Assembly (NCBI GenBank): GCA_037893225.1
Contig: JAZGUH010000184.1
Location: forward strand, 434,001 to 498,000
From: Hippasteria phrygiana
Taxonomy: Eukaryota > Echinodermata > Asteroidea > Valvatida > Goniasteridae
DNA length: 64,000 nucleotides
Reading direction: 5' to 3'
The position numbers were made by a program, and so were the translations under genes. This document shows positions 1-8,982 of this stretch, piece after piece. The notes beneath the pieces are model-generated. The model was given only the letters and a program-made list of their open reading frames with translations, had not been told where the DNA came from and searched no databases. Every line of letters begins with the position of its first letter. The stretch's first letter is position 1.

Positions 1-1893
1 TTTTCGATCGGTCAATATAGATTTATCGACTCGTTTCATTTTATGTCTAGCGGTCTCGACAAATTGGTAACGTCTTGCCCGAGAGACGCTTTTAGGCTAC
101 TCCTGAAACGTTATGGCGAAGAAAACGCAGATCTCTTATTACAAAAGGGTGTATATCCGTACGAGTACATGGATAGCTTTGAACGATTTAGCGAAACTAG
201 TTTGCCAGCTAAAGAATCTTTTTTCAGCGCTCTAAAGGATAAACATATAACGGACGAAGAATACTCGCGCGCGCAACGAGTATGGCGGACCTTTAACCTC
301 AAAAACATGGGTGAATACCACGACTTGTACGTAACCGCGGATACTCTATTACTAGCCGGCGTATTCGAGAATTTTAGACAAATGTGTAGAACGAATTACA
401 AGTTGGATCCAGCCAACTACTTCACAGCACCGGGATTAAGTTGGGACGCTTTATTAAGACACACTAAAATAGAATTAGAGCTCTTGACGGATATAGATAA
501 ACATATATTTTTTGAAAAAGCGAAAAGAGGGGGAATATCGAGCGTTGGTAGTACGCGCTATGCTAAGGCCAACAATAAGTACCTGAAAGATTACGAGCAA
601 GATAAACCCGATTCGTATATTCTCTATCTAGACGCCAACAACCTCTACGGATGGGCCATGAGTCGACCGCTACCTTACGGAGGATTTAAATGGGTCAATA
701 CAAAACAATTTACCCACGATCGCATCATGGCGTTAAAAGATAAGGCTTCAACGGGATATATGTTCGAAGTTGACCTGGAATATCCAGCCGAACTACACGA
801 TCTACACAACGATTATCCTTTAGCCGCAGATAATATAACCATACCTGAAGAATGGTTATCGAAGTATCAACGAGAGTTGGCGAGTGAGATAGGAGATGGC
901 GCTAAGGTAAAAAAATTAACAGGTACGCTATATCGCAAAGAAAAATATGTATTGCACTATGTCAATTTGAAACAGTGTTTGACATTGGGCCTAAAACTAA
1001 CTACAGTACATCGGGCGTTACAATTTAAACAAAAACCTTGGATGAAATCATACATCGATAAAAACACCCAACTCAGAACGAAAGCAAAATCGGATTTCGA
1101 AAAAGATTTTTTCAAATTGATGAATAATTCTGTATTCGGCAAAACGATGGAAAATGTCAGAAATAGAATAGATGGTGTGCTACTGAGAAACGATCAAGTA
1201 AAAGAATACGAAAAGATAGTTTCTAAACCTTGTTACAAGTCTACTACAGCGTTTAAAGAATGCGGTCTCTCATTCGTGGAATCGTACAAAAAGAAAACGT
1301 ATTTAAATAAGCCCATCTATTGCGGCGTTAGTATCTTAGATTTATCGAAGACTCTAATGTACGACTTTTATTACAACCAATTAAAAAAGACGTATGGCGA
1401 TAAAGTAAGATTGATGTATACAGACACGGACTCGCTGCTTTTGATTATCTATACGAAAGACGTTTATCGGAATCTGGAGAAACAGTCTGACTTGTACGAT
1501 TTTTCTAACTACGAGAAAGACCACTTTTTATACGACGATACTAACAAGAAAGTTATCGGTAAATTTAAAGACGAATGCGGAGGAAAAGTCATAAGCGAAG
1601 CTACTTGCATCAGATCGAAGATGTACTCGATTTTATACGGAGAACACGATATTATAAAAAAGGCCAAAGGCGTAAACCGAGTGGTTATAAACAACGATCT
1701 ATCTTACGAAAAGTATAAGCGATGTGTTTTATCGAACGAATGCTATTCAAACAAGATGATTCGTTTTGGAACAGAGCGTCACATGATATACACGGAGGCT
1801 CAAGTCAAGCAATCTTTAAATCCTTTAGATACGAAGAGATATATTTTACCTAATGGTATAGACACTCTGGCTTATGGTCACTCGCATAGCTAA
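1..1893 (+). CDS. PolB: Protein-primed-type family B DNA polymerase, 3' part of gene
   Basis: This gene replicates the element. The frame is open from base 1, so the ATG at 43 is internal and the N-terminal exonuclease and any upstream domains lie outside the window; 630 residues are visible. Counting from that ATG, motif A is DANNLYGWAM around residue 197, motif B is NNSVFGKTMEN around residues 361-371, and motif C is YTDTDSLL at 459-466, with the catalytic aspartates present. The segment GLSWDALL near residue 131 and the RGGIS block near 162 are also typical of protein-primed polymerases of Polintons and relatives. The stop codon overlaps the stop of the convergent minus-strand gene by four bases (1890-1893). 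The frame is intact throughout. Confidence 0.93.
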   Translation, partial: FSIGQYRFIDSFHFMSSGLDKLVTSCPRDAFRLLLKRYGEENADLLLQKGVYPYEYMDSFERFSETSLPAKESFFSALKDKHITDEEYSRAQRVWRTFNLKNMGEYHDLYVTADTLLLAGVFENFRQMCRTNYKLDPANYFTAPGLSWDALLRHTKIELELLTDIDKHIFFEKAKRGGISSVGSTRYAKANNKYLKDYEQDKPDSYILYLDANNLYGWAMSRPLPYGGFKWVNTKQFTHDRIMALKDKASTGYMFEVDLEYPAELHDLHNDYPLAADNITIPEEWLSKYQRELASEIGDGAKVKKLTGTLYRKEKYVLHYVNLKQCLTLGLKLTTVHRALQFKQKPWMKSYIDKNTQLRTKAKSDFEKDFFKLMNNSVFGKTMENVRNRIDGVLLRNDQVKEYEKIVSKPCYKSTTAFKECGLSFVESYKKKTYLNKPIYCGVSILDLSKTLMYDFYYNQLKKTYGDKVRLMYTDTDSLLLIIYTKDVYRNLEKQSDLYDFSNYEKDHFLYDDTNKKVIGKFKDECGGKVISEATCIRSKMYSILYGEHDIIKKAKGVNRVVINNDLSYEKYKRCVLSNECYSNKMIRFGTERHMIYTEAQVKQSLNPLDTKRYILPNGIDTLAYGHSHS

Positions 1894-2612
1894 AGCCCAG
1901 AACAAGACGATCGATAAATATCTACTCGAAAAATAAATTTCTTATGGTTATTCTCGATTAACTCGCCGTCGCAGTCTCTGAAAGAAAAACTCAGTTCGGG
2001 TATTTTACTCCTAATTAGAGGTATGGCAGTTTTTCTTTTATTCTGTACAGTCGCTATTACATTCGAATAAGCCTCACTATATACAATCGGTATAACGTCT
2101 AGCAAGTGCGTGCTCTTTCCGTTATAGAAATTATTAGACGTAGATAACTGATCGCAATGTAAAAAAATTGTATTCACATAATTTATATTATAATACCCTA
2201 CAAGTTCACCATCACCCAAAGGGCTCCAATTAAAGGGTAGACCCAACACTTTTCGAGCATATAGATCGAAAGTAATATGAAGATATTGATTTGCCGATAC
2301 CGTACCGATATTAAAAATAATCTTTTTATTAATCTTGTCTACTAAAACTGTAATCAAAGTTAATTTATTAAATTCAACTAGTAACTCATCGATAGTATAA
2401 TTTCCAGGTGGAATTACCATTTCGCCGTTAGTTGACCTAACGCCTGTAAATATTTCCCATCCTATAGTCAGACGTTGAGCTATATTAAAAAAACCGACGT
2501 TAAATATCGCGCTGTTTAAACTCATACAGTAATTTCCCTTAGAGTTATCTATAGGTTTTGACAGTCTAAACGTTTGTTCGTCATCGGTCATTTCAAAAAC
2601 GTGCGATTCCAT
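1890..2612 (-). CDS. Putative minor structural protein, paralogue A (240 aa)
   Basis: The protein is beta-rich, lacks a membrane segment, and is clearly a paralogue of the next gene. Both begin with MESHVFEM, share the block RLSKPIDNSKG near residue 20, and share an identical stretch around residues 150-175 beginning FLHCDQLSTSNNFYNGKS. A PPGNYTIDELL segment followed by DKINKKIIFN resembles the repeated pattern of putative capsid-associated proteins in Polinton-like elements of aquatic invertebrates. A role as a penton-like or other minor capsid protein is inference from context and beta content; no catalytic motif is visible. The start is preceded by TTTTTAAAATG, the element's usual start context. 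It is the second gene of a minus-strand pair, 43 bases after its paralogue. Confidence 0.75.
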   Translation of the reverse strand: MESHVFEMTDDEQTFRLSKPIDNSKGNYCMSLNSAIFNVGFFNIAQRLTIGWEIFTGVRSTNGEMVIPPGNYTIDELLVEFNKLTLITVLVDKINKKIIFNIGTVSANQYLHITFDLYARKVLGLPFNWSPLGDGELVGYYNINYVNTIFLHCDQLSTSNNFYNGKSTHLLDVIPIVYSEAYSNVIATVQNKRKTAIPLIRSKIPELSFSFRDCDGELIENNHKKFIFRVDIYRSSCSGL

Positions 2613-2655
2613 TTTAAAAATCTAAAGATTTTTTTAAAAAATCTTCAAAAATCGC

Positions 2656-3354
2656 TTAAAATTTACCTATCGTCAAGTTAAAACTAATCTTTTTTCCTCG
2701 ATTATTTATTAAATCGCCGTCTCGGTCTCTGATACTAAAGCTAAGTTGGTTTATCTTATCACCCACGAGTCTACGAGCGGTTAATCTTGCACGCTCTATG
2801 AGCGTATCGTCTCTTTTCGTTATCGGTATAACGTCTAGCAAGTGCGTGCTCTTTCCGTTATAGAAATTATTAGACGTAGATAACTGATCGCAATGTAAAA
2901 AAATTGCATCGACTGGCATTGTATTATAATGCCCTACGTAATCTACGCCAAAAACTAAGTTTTTGGCCGTTATTCCCAACAATTGTTTAATGTTTTTATC
3001 AAAGCGTAGAACGCTATTTTCTTCCGTTACATTTAAAGATATTTTTTTATTAAGTTTATCTACGGAGACTTCTACCCAAACTAATTTACTGAGTCTCTCT
3101 TCGATCCAATCTATATCGTAATATCCAGCAGGAATATCAATTTTACCATCCGTACTACCCGTTTTTTTACCAGTGTTTGGATCGATTTGATGTATAAAAT
3201 AGAGAATTTCGCTATTACTAGCCATGTTGTAGAAACCCGCGGTTACTATCGCGCTGGTTAAACTCATACTGTAATCTCCCTTTGAGTTATCTATAGGTTT
3301 TGACAATCTAAACGTTCGTTCGTTATCAAACATTTCAAAAACGTGCGATTCCAT
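2656..3354 (-). CDS. Putative minor structural protein, paralogue B (232 aa)
   Basis: This is the tandem paralogue of the gene just downstream, with the same MESHVFEM start and the same RLSKPIDNSKG and HCDQLSTSNNFYNGKSTHLL blocks, but otherwise well diverged. It is predicted soluble and beta-rich, with a PAGYYDIDWIEERLS segment near the middle. A minor capsid or penton-like role is inference. Its start codon lies inside a perfect 60-bp palindrome shared with the divergent gene at 3403, so both genes use the same TTTATTAAAATGGAA start context. The pair points to tandem duplication followed by divergence, with a short tract kept identical. Confidence 0.75.
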   Translation of the reverse strand: MESHVFEMFDNERTFRLSKPIDNSKGDYSMSLTSAIVTAGFYNMASNSEILYFIHQIDPNTGKKTGSTDGKIDIPAGYYDIDWIEERLSKLVWVEVSVDKLNKKISLNVTEENSVLRFDKNIKQLLGITAKNLVFGVDYVGHYNTMPVDAIFLHCDQLSTSNNFYNGKSTHLLDVIPITKRDDTLIERARLTARRLVGDKINQLSFSIRDRDGDLINNRGKKISFNLTIGKF

Positions 3355-3408
3355 TTTAATAAAGCGTAAAAAATATTTAAATATTTTTTACGCTTTATTA
3401 AAATGGAA
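3349..3408. promoter_or_regulatory. 60-bp perfect palindrome forming a bidirectional start region
   Basis: Every base of 3349-3408 pairs with its mirror position around a centre at 3378/3379 (core ATATTTAAATAT). The start codon of the minus-strand gene (3352-3354) and that of the plus-strand gene (3403-3405) sit at mirror positions, each preceded by CTTTATTAAA. This shows directly that both genes carry the same start-proximal sequence. A shared bidirectional promoter and possible cruciform are inference. Confidence 0.8.
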
Positions 3409-5103
3409 CGCGCTCAATTTTTAAATTTATTAGAAGTTAATAAACAAAATATAAAAAATGCTCGATCTATCCTGAAGCAAGCTGGAGATCACGATTCTGC
3501 GTTGGACGATAAGATTTCTAAATTTTCAGACCAGAACGAAGCGATAACCGCGGAGAATACCCCATTGAACATGCGTTTGAGTCAACCTAACATCATCGTA
3601 AACGCCAACGATAACAGGTCTTTTATCGCTAATTTAACAGATATATTTAGAGCTTATAAAATGTCCGACGTAAAACACGACGAAGTGGTCAAACGTTACG
3701 CATCAGACCCCATGACGTTTTATCAAAATCAACTCAACTTCGCATTTTGGTGCGCGACTTCTGGTTGCGGCGTAGGGCTAGAATCGTTACTACACAAAAA
3801 CCCCGTAATATCGGCTTTATTCAAGTTTCACGTATATTTCACAATCAGAAAGATACTATACGTTCTAAAATGCCCAGTTCCAAACGACAATACATTCGAC
3901 GATCTAAACAATAACATCGATAAAGGCGCTTATAGCGATATTTGTAGATATTTTAATGTCGATCCAAACTTTAGTTTTAAACAGACCGTAGACTTAACTT
4001 CTGGAGGATTAGGTACCGCTTATTTTTATGCGTTTAAAATAAACGAGTACTCGCCAGATATACCTTTACCCGTACCCGGTAAAAATTATACCCCTATTAA
4101 GCTTTACAAGGTTTCGGCTGAATATGACCCGAGTACGGGTGACTATGTGACAGCTAATAAATTGTGGGAATACGATTATGAAGCTATGAAACCCGGCGCC
4201 ACCTACATGGGATTTGTAGAGTCGGGCGATGCGAAACATTATAGTAAAATTACGCTCGCGTATATCAGACAATCTGCGGACGTTGTACGACTCGGTTTTA
4301 GAAATTTTATACGTCAGAAGAGCTCGTTTACCGACGTCGGTATAGAAAAAATAAACGAAAGCATTAGAACGTACGTGTACGCTATACTCGGTGCGCAAGC
4401 CCAAACAAAAACGAGTATACTAACTGCAGGTACCGGATTAGATGCGCAAAGACAATTTGAAAATATAGTAGAAGACATAATTAACAGCCATACGGACTTG
4501 GAATCTTCTATAACCAGATTTCAAAATTCTTTACAGTACGCTAGAAGCTCGTTAAACTTTGTGATTAGCCCTGGATTGTACTTAATTCCATCAAATATGG
4601 AGCTTTTAGTCGGTATTCACCAAGGCTATAATAATAATATACAGATAGCTACACCCGGCGCATCGATAGGATTAAACATCAACTTGAACTCAGACGTCGT
4701 AACGCCACCAACCCCACCCTCTCCCATAAAAGAGAGTAAGATAGTACCCCAGCAGAATTTAGACGATTTAGACGATTTAGACGACGTAGCTACGTCGCCA
4801 GGCCCGTTACCAACCCCACCCTCTCCCGTAAAAAAGAGTCGTGTAGTAACCCAACAAAATTTAGACTATTTAGACGATTTAGACGATTTAGAGAATTTAG
4901 ACCCGTCATCAACACCTACATCTCCGCTACCTTCAATCTCAGACGTACGCCCTACGAGCGTAGCTACGCAAGTACCCCCACGCCCTACGCGAGCAGCTAC
5001 GCCACCCCCAGACTCGCACGAACAAGAAAAAACGGCTTTAGTCGTTGGTTTAATAGCCGTTGCTGGCGTTGGGTATCTAGCTTACGATATTTTACGTCGA
5101 TGA
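3403..5103 (+). CDS. Conserved Polinton-linked protein with C-terminal membrane anchor (566 aa)
   Basis: The function is unknown. Residues 1-430 form a folded domain with a distinctive block near residues 105-120 (YQNQLNFAFWCATSGCGVG) and FKFHVYF near 145; I recognise this as a family that recurs among predicted proteins of invertebrate genomes. Residues about 440-540 are low-complexity and Pro/Asp-rich and contain an imperfect internal duplication of about 39 residues (TPPSP, then a lysine-rich stretch, QQNLD and DDLDDLDD). The C-terminus is one hydrophobic segment (TALVVGLIAVAGVGYLAYDIL) followed by two arginines, a tail-anchor topology. A virion membrane or structural role is inference. 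The 3' end overlaps the convergent integrase gene by 12 bases. Confidence 0.8.
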   Translation: MERAQFLNLLEVNKQNIKNARSILKQAGDHDSALDDKISKFSDQNEAITAENTPLNMRLSQPNIIVNANDNRSFIANLTDIFRAYKMSDVKHDEVVKRYASDPMTFYQNQLNFAFWCATSGCGVGLESLLHKNPVISALFKFHVYFTIRKILYVLKCPVPNDNTFDDLNNNIDKGAYSDICRYFNVDPNFSFKQTVDLTSGGLGTAYFYAFKINEYSPDIPLPVPGKNYTPIKLYKVSAEYDPSTGDYVTANKLWEYDYEAMKPGATYMGFVESGDAKHYSKITLAYIRQSADVVRLGFRNFIRQKSSFTDVGIEKINESIRTYVYAILGAQAQTKTSILTAGTGLDAQRQFENIVEDIINSHTDLESSITRFQNSLQYARSSLNFVISPGLYLIPSNMELLVGIHQGYNNNIQIATPGASIGLNINLNSDVVTPPTPPSPIKESKIVPQQNLDDLDDLDDVATSPGPLPTPPSPVKKSRVVTQQNLDYLDDLDDLENLDPSSTPTSPLPSISDVRPTSVATQVPPRPTRAATPPPDSHEQEKTALVVGLIAVAGVGYLAYDILRR

Positions 5104-6099
5104 GGAAGGTGGTAACTCAGTATCTGACGGAACGACCATTAATTCTTTCTTAACGAACGATCTCTTGGGGCCGTTAGTCAGCCAGTACAACGCGGGCTGT
5201 CCAGGGTTTGTCGTTCTCCTTCTAATCGTATACATTTCTAAGCTCCAAATAGGATCGGTAGCTCTTCTTCTAACGTCTTTTTCGAGCTCTCCAGGAGCGT
5301 AAAGATATCTGACGATATCGTCATTTACGCTTAGCGCGTCTTCGGGGCTCTTGAGTCCCGAGGAACTCAATTGTTTTATTTCTAACTGAGACATAGCCGC
5401 TCTAGGAGTTAACGGTTTACCTTTCATAGTCGATATCAATCTAGTTTCTTCGTCGTTTAACGCTTTTATAACATCGGGTAATCTTTTTACCCACTCGCGG
5501 CTACGCTCGGTAGGCTCTAACATTTCTTGAGCGTATTGATGACCGAATAATCTTTCGGCTAAAGTACGATTAAATCTTTCTACTATACCTTGAGCTCTAT
5601 GATTGCCAACCTCGCCTTTCTGTACTACGACGTTGCGAGTCCGCATCAAAGTATTAAATTCAGCCATAAATTCTGTACCGGGGTCTACTTTTATCGTGAG
5701 AGGCCAAGACAAGGGCGATCTTTTGTAAATCTTTTTTATCGCCTCTACAACTTGAGTACTCGTTTTATTCGTCAAGGGTTCAGCTTCTTTATATCGAGTG
5801 GCCACATCGACGATTGTCAACGCGTATTTATATCTTTTACGTTTAACTACATCGTGAGGTAGATACAACAGATCCGCTTGATGTTGTTCATTAGGCCTCC
5901 CTATAACCTTATTGAGACTCGTAGGTCTCGGTATAGTACTGGGGGCTGGTAAATATATTTGCCACATGGCTTGTTTTCTCAACCAATTTCTAACGTCTGG
6001 CTCGGGTACGTTAGCTTTTAACGACAATTTTTTTATAGCGCCTGCACCTTTCCAATATCCTTTAGGGCTGTAAAATATTTTACTTAGTTTTGTTTCCAT
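5092..6099 (-). CDS. INT: Retroviral-type DDE integrase (335 aa)
   Basis: The rve-type integrase would catalyse insertion of the element into chromosomes. The N-terminus has the FYSPKGYWKGAGAIKKL segment common to Polinton integrases. The catalytic core carries D76 (QADLLYL), D139 (KVDPGTEF) and E174 (GIVERFNRTL), with 34 residues between the last two, close to the usual D,D(35)E spacing. The C-terminus ends in a beta-rich region with SFVKKELMVV, like the chromo/SH3-type tails of these enzymes. The gene is divergent from the small gene at 6141, and its start is preceded by TATAAAATAAAATG. It is full length with no breaks. Family identity is high-confidence; activity is not shown by sequence alone. 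Confidence 0.93.
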   Translation of the reverse strand: METKLSKIFYSPKGYWKGAGAIKKLSLKANVPEPDVRNWLRKQAMWQIYLPAPSTIPRPTSLNKVIGRPNEQHQADLLYLPHDVVKRKRYKYALTIVDVATRYKEAEPLTNKTSTQVVEAIKKIYKRSPLSWPLTIKVDPGTEFMAEFNTLMRTRNVVVQKGEVGNHRAQGIVERFNRTLAERLFGHQYAQEMLEPTERSREWVKRLPDVIKALNDEETRLISTMKGKPLTPRAAMSQLEIKQLSSSGLKSPEDALSVNDDIVRYLYAPGELEKDVRRRATDPIWSLEMYTIRRRTTNPGQPALYWLTNGPKRSFVKKELMVVPSDTELPPSSST

Positions 6100-6140
6100 T
6101 TTATTTTATACTTTGTAAAAATTTTAACGACTTATTAAAA

Positions 6141-6554
6141 ATGGCGAGTGCATTAATGATGATTGGTGGAGCTCTTGTAAACGCTTTAGCGTTTAGCGGA
6201 TCTAACTTTCTATTTTCGAAGATGGGTGGGTCGTCGGCTGAAGAACGTAAACGACATGACCTCGCTTTAGAACAATTAACTCGAGCTAAACAAGAGTGGG
6301 TGGAACAAAGAACCAAGGTTCTAGATTATCTAAACGATCGACTACATAAAGAAGCCAAGGCTCAAAAAGATTTTAGAAACGTAGATGACGCGTTGAGACT
6401 ATATAACGAAGTAACCAACGAAGATATACGATTGCCTCGTGAACCTGTATTGTCAGACTTTTACGTACCCAGCGAAGGTCAAAAAGATGGTGAAATTGCA
6501 TTTATCTTAGGAGGCACTGCTGTTTTAGGGTTTTTAGTTTATAAGTTTATTTAA
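6141..6554 (+). CDS. Small coiled-coil protein with C-terminal membrane anchor (137 aa)
   Basis: Function unknown. I chose the ATG at 6141 because it follows the element's start motif (CTTATTAAAAATGG); an in-frame ATG at 6090 would overlap the integrase start. The N-terminus is Ala/Gly/Met-rich and moderately hydrophobic, the middle (residues 30-100) is highly charged and helical with likely coiled-coil character, and the C-terminus is a single membrane segment (IAFILGGTAVLGFLVYKFI). Two other proteins of the element have the same C-terminal anchor design. It opens the plus-strand structural block, 37 bases upstream of the putative capsid gene. Confidence 0.72.
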   Translation: MASALMMIGGALVNALAFSGSNFLFSKMGGSSAEERKRHDLALEQLTRAKQEWVEQRTKVLDYLNDRLHKEAKAQKDFRNVDDALRLYNEVTNEDIRLPREPVLSDFYVPSEGQKDGEIAFILGGTAVLGFLVYKFI

Positions 6555-6591
6555 AAGTTTTTTTGCTTTTTATTTTGTTTCGTTAAGTAAA

Positions 6592-7869
6592 ATGAACGCA
6601 ATTTATGGAAGCAAACTGAATCCACACAGAAGTTTAAAAAATCCTAGAGCGTTAAAGGGGTTGAGACAATCGATGGTCATTACTCATAATCCTAGTACCG
6701 CGTCGGCTGGCAGTCTGTTGATCGTTGAATTTCCTATGTTGAGTCAAGACGATGTAGTCGTACCTGGTACTGTACGATTAGCTTTTAATATAGACTTAGA
6801 ATCTGAAGGCACTGGTGAAGATGATGCAAGAACTCTATATTATAACGTTGCCCGAAATTTAATTAGCGGCGTAAGAATCAAACTAGAAGGTAAAGATTTC
6901 GTAGCGTTTACGGATGCCGATGTATATAACGCGTATAAAGACTTGTGGCGACCAGCCAGCGCGAACGATGCGTATCGAGGACTCGAAGATAGCAACATCA
7001 CGAAACTCAGAATCAACGCTAGCAGTGGGGTTGCTAGCGCGAATGGTGGAAAAGACAAAGCGATTGCCAACGCTTACGGTAACCGATATTACATTCCTCT
7101 AGATTTTGAAATGCTTACGGATCATCAGCCTTTTAGTCCATCGACACTCAAAGATAGACTAACTTATGAATTTACATTTAACGATCACTCGAGCGTAGTA
7201 AAATCTACCGATTCTAACGCGAAGTATAAAATTTCGGGGTTAGATCTCGAGTTTGAAACGGTGACCAATAAAACATTGGCCGATAATATCAGACAAAAAT
7301 ATCGAGGTAAAACTCATTTTCTATACGAAAAAGTTCAAAGATATACGGTTTTAACGTTAAACAAGTCCGATACTACTTGGAACATTAATCTTAATCAAGC
7401 CATTAGAAGTCTCAAAGGTATACTTCTTTTATTTAAAGAATCGGGCGAAAAGGATCCTCGAATTTTTTACAATCCAAATATCGAAAAAGTAGACGTTACG
7501 ATAGAGGGTAAGCCGAATCAATTGTATAGTCAGGGCATGAAGCGTTATCAACACTGGGACGAGATTACCAAGTTTTTCGGCGACTCTAATACAGAATTTG
7601 GTGCTAGCGTGTCCAAAGACTTAGAATTACACGATATGACGCTAGGAGATTACTTAACCACTAGTTACGGTCTTTGGCTAGATACGAGGGTAACCGATGA
7701 CAACAAAAGTCACGGTTCTGGCAGGAAAATAGGAGACGTAGGTGGAGGTATTTCTCTCCATTTAGAAAGAGAGGCTGAGACAGCTGGTTCTCTAACGTGT
7801 TACGTTTTCTTGGTGATGGATGGTCAGTTGGTGCTAGAAGATGGAAGATTTAGCGGTAGTTACTCTTAA
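6592..7869 (+). CDS. Putative major capsid protein (425 aa)
   Basis: The protein has no signal peptide, membrane segment or enzyme motif and is rich in predicted beta strands. I recognise it as a family repeatedly found as hypothetical proteins in cnidarian and mollusc genomes beside Polinton-like genes; features include QSMVITHNPSTA near residue 27, KLRINASSG near 140, YGNRYYIPLDFEML near 163-176 and VTIEGKPNQLYSQGMKRYQ near 300. Its position directly before the packaging ATPase matches the capsid-ATPase order of many double-jelly-roll viruses, and it is shorter than classical Polinton capsid proteins (usually above 500 residues). The capsid call is inference from context, beta content and absence of another candidate. 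Confidence 0.68.
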   Translation: MNAIYGSKLNPHRSLKNPRALKGLRQSMVITHNPSTASAGSLLIVEFPMLSQDDVVVPGTVRLAFNIDLESEGTGEDDARTLYYNVARNLISGVRIKLEGKDFVAFTDADVYNAYKDLWRPASANDAYRGLEDSNITKLRINASSGVASANGGKDKAIANAYGNRYYIPLDFEMLTDHQPFSPSTLKDRLTYEFTFNDHSSVVKSTDSNAKYKISGLDLEFETVTNKTLADNIRQKYRGKTHFLYEKVQRYTVLTLNKSDTTWNINLNQAIRSLKGILLLFKESGEKDPRIFYNPNIEKVDVTIEGKPNQLYSQGMKRYQHWDEITKFFGDSNTEFGASVSKDLELHDMTLGDYLTTSYGLWLDTRVTDDNKSHGSGRKIGDVGGGISLHLEREAETAGSLTCYVFLVMDGQLVLEDGRFSGSYS

Positions 7870-7902
7870 AAGAGTAAATTATCTACCTTACTATAAATAG
7901 CA

Positions 7903-8541
7903 ATGCATAAAACGTTTCCAAAAACACCACACTGCGCGCTAGTATGCGGTAGGACTAATTCGGGTAAAACCAAATATATTTTAGATTTATTAGAAACTGA
8001 GTATAAAGATCACTTTGAAAATATCGTAGTTATTTGTCCTACGTTGAGCAATAACAAGACTTATCGCGAGAGACGTTGGTTGTGGTCAGACCCCGAGATA
8101 TACCTATGTGATTTAGAGGTAGAAAAGGTGACCCTCAACGAAGCTTTAGCATTTTATAGAGCTCGATTTAAAGGATCGCACGTTCTATTTTTGATAGACG
8201 ATTGTAGCTCGGAACAAGACATAAAATATCGTAAGGCGGCGTTCGGGAAAAACACTTGCGTTTTAACGAAATTGGCGTTTAGCGGTAGGCACGACAATCA
8301 CTACTGTTGGTTGATGACTCAAAAGTATAATTGCGTAATGACAGATTTTAGAGCTCAAACTGCATTTGTCGTATTGTTCTATTGCAAAGATAAAAATAGT
8401 TTCGAAGTATGCCTCGATGAAAATGATGCGGTGCCTTTAGAAGAAAGATCGAGAATTAAAAAGATCTTAAGAGATGTGCCTTTTAGTAAATTATTGGTAA
8501 AAACTGATCCTCCAGTCTGTTGGCAGTTGATCTATAGTTGA
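7903..8541 (+). CDS. ATPase: A32-like genome-packaging ATPase (212 aa)
   Basis: The protein would power genome packaging into capsids. Walker A is GRTNSGKT at residues 16-23, Walker B is VLFLIDD at 94-100, and a conserved FSGRHDNHYCWLMTQKY segment at 126-142 corresponds to the sensor region of A32-type ATPases in the FtsK/HerA clade. Length fits the short packaging ATPases of Polintons and related viruses. It follows the putative capsid gene by 33 bases and precedes a tandem-repeat region that starts at its stop codon. The ATG lies a few bases after CTATAAATAGCA. Nothing is broken. Confidence 0.9.
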   Translation: MHKTFPKTPHCALVCGRTNSGKTKYILDLLETEYKDHFENIVVICPTLSNNKTYRERRWLWSDPEIYLCDLEVEKVTLNEALAFYRARFKGSHVLFLIDDCSSEQDIKYRKAAFGKNTCVLTKLAFSGRHDNHYCWLMTQKYNCVMTDFRAQTAFVVLFYCKDKNSFEVCLDENDAVPLEERSRIKKILRDVPFSKLLVKTDPPVCWQLIYS

Positions 8542-8765
8542 TCTATAGATGATCTATTAGACACCTATTAGATAACTATTAGATGATTTATAGTTAACTG
8601 ATAGATACCTATTAGATAACTGATAAATACCTGTTAGATGATTTGTAGATAACTGATAGATACCTGTTAGATACCTGTTAGATAACTGTTAAATACCTGA
8701 TAGATAACTGTTAGATGATCTATAGATAACTAATAGATGATCTACAGATTATCTAGTTATCTATA
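8530..8765. repeat. Degenerate 11-bp tandem array between two gene clusters
   Basis: About twenty units resembling GTTAGATACCT (variants GTTAGATAACT, GATAGATAACT, GTTAGATGATCT) fill the only sizeable intergenic gap in the element. The array starts inside the last codons of the ATPase gene. An 11-bp period is close to one helical turn. A role as replication origin, enhancer or recombination site is possible but unsupported beyond position and periodicity. Confidence 0.85.
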
Positions 8766-8769
8766 AAAT

Positions 8770-8982
8770 ATGATAGAATATCTAGACCTATTATTAAAAC
8801 TAGTAATAGCCATCAACTTATCTTTATTTTCTTACGATTATATTTCTTGTAGAAATAAGATTAAAAAATATAGTTCTATTTTAAATGAGCAAGTCGATAG
8901 AATCTCTAAGCACGTTATCTCAAGAACCCGTAGCTGCTACACCCACGACCATAGCGACGATCCCAGAAGCAACTATACCTAA
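8770..8982 (+). CDS. Possible small membrane protein (70 aa)
   Basis: Not recognised. The ATG follows the start motif ATCTATAAAATATG, which supports a real gene. The N-terminus is hydrophobic (LDLLLKLVIAINLSLFSYDYI), a likely membrane segment or signal anchor, followed by a basic soluble part. Its last 98 bases overlap the next gene in another frame. The weak point is its small size and lack of a recognisable family. Confidence 0.4.
   Translation: MIEYLDLLLKLVIAINLSLFSYDYISCRNKIKKYSSILNEQVDRISKHVISRTRSCYTHDHSDDPRSNYT

Noticed and set aside
4066..4404. 112-codon minus-strand frame inside the 566-residue gene
   Set aside because: It is fully antisense to a well-supported gene and resembles no family.
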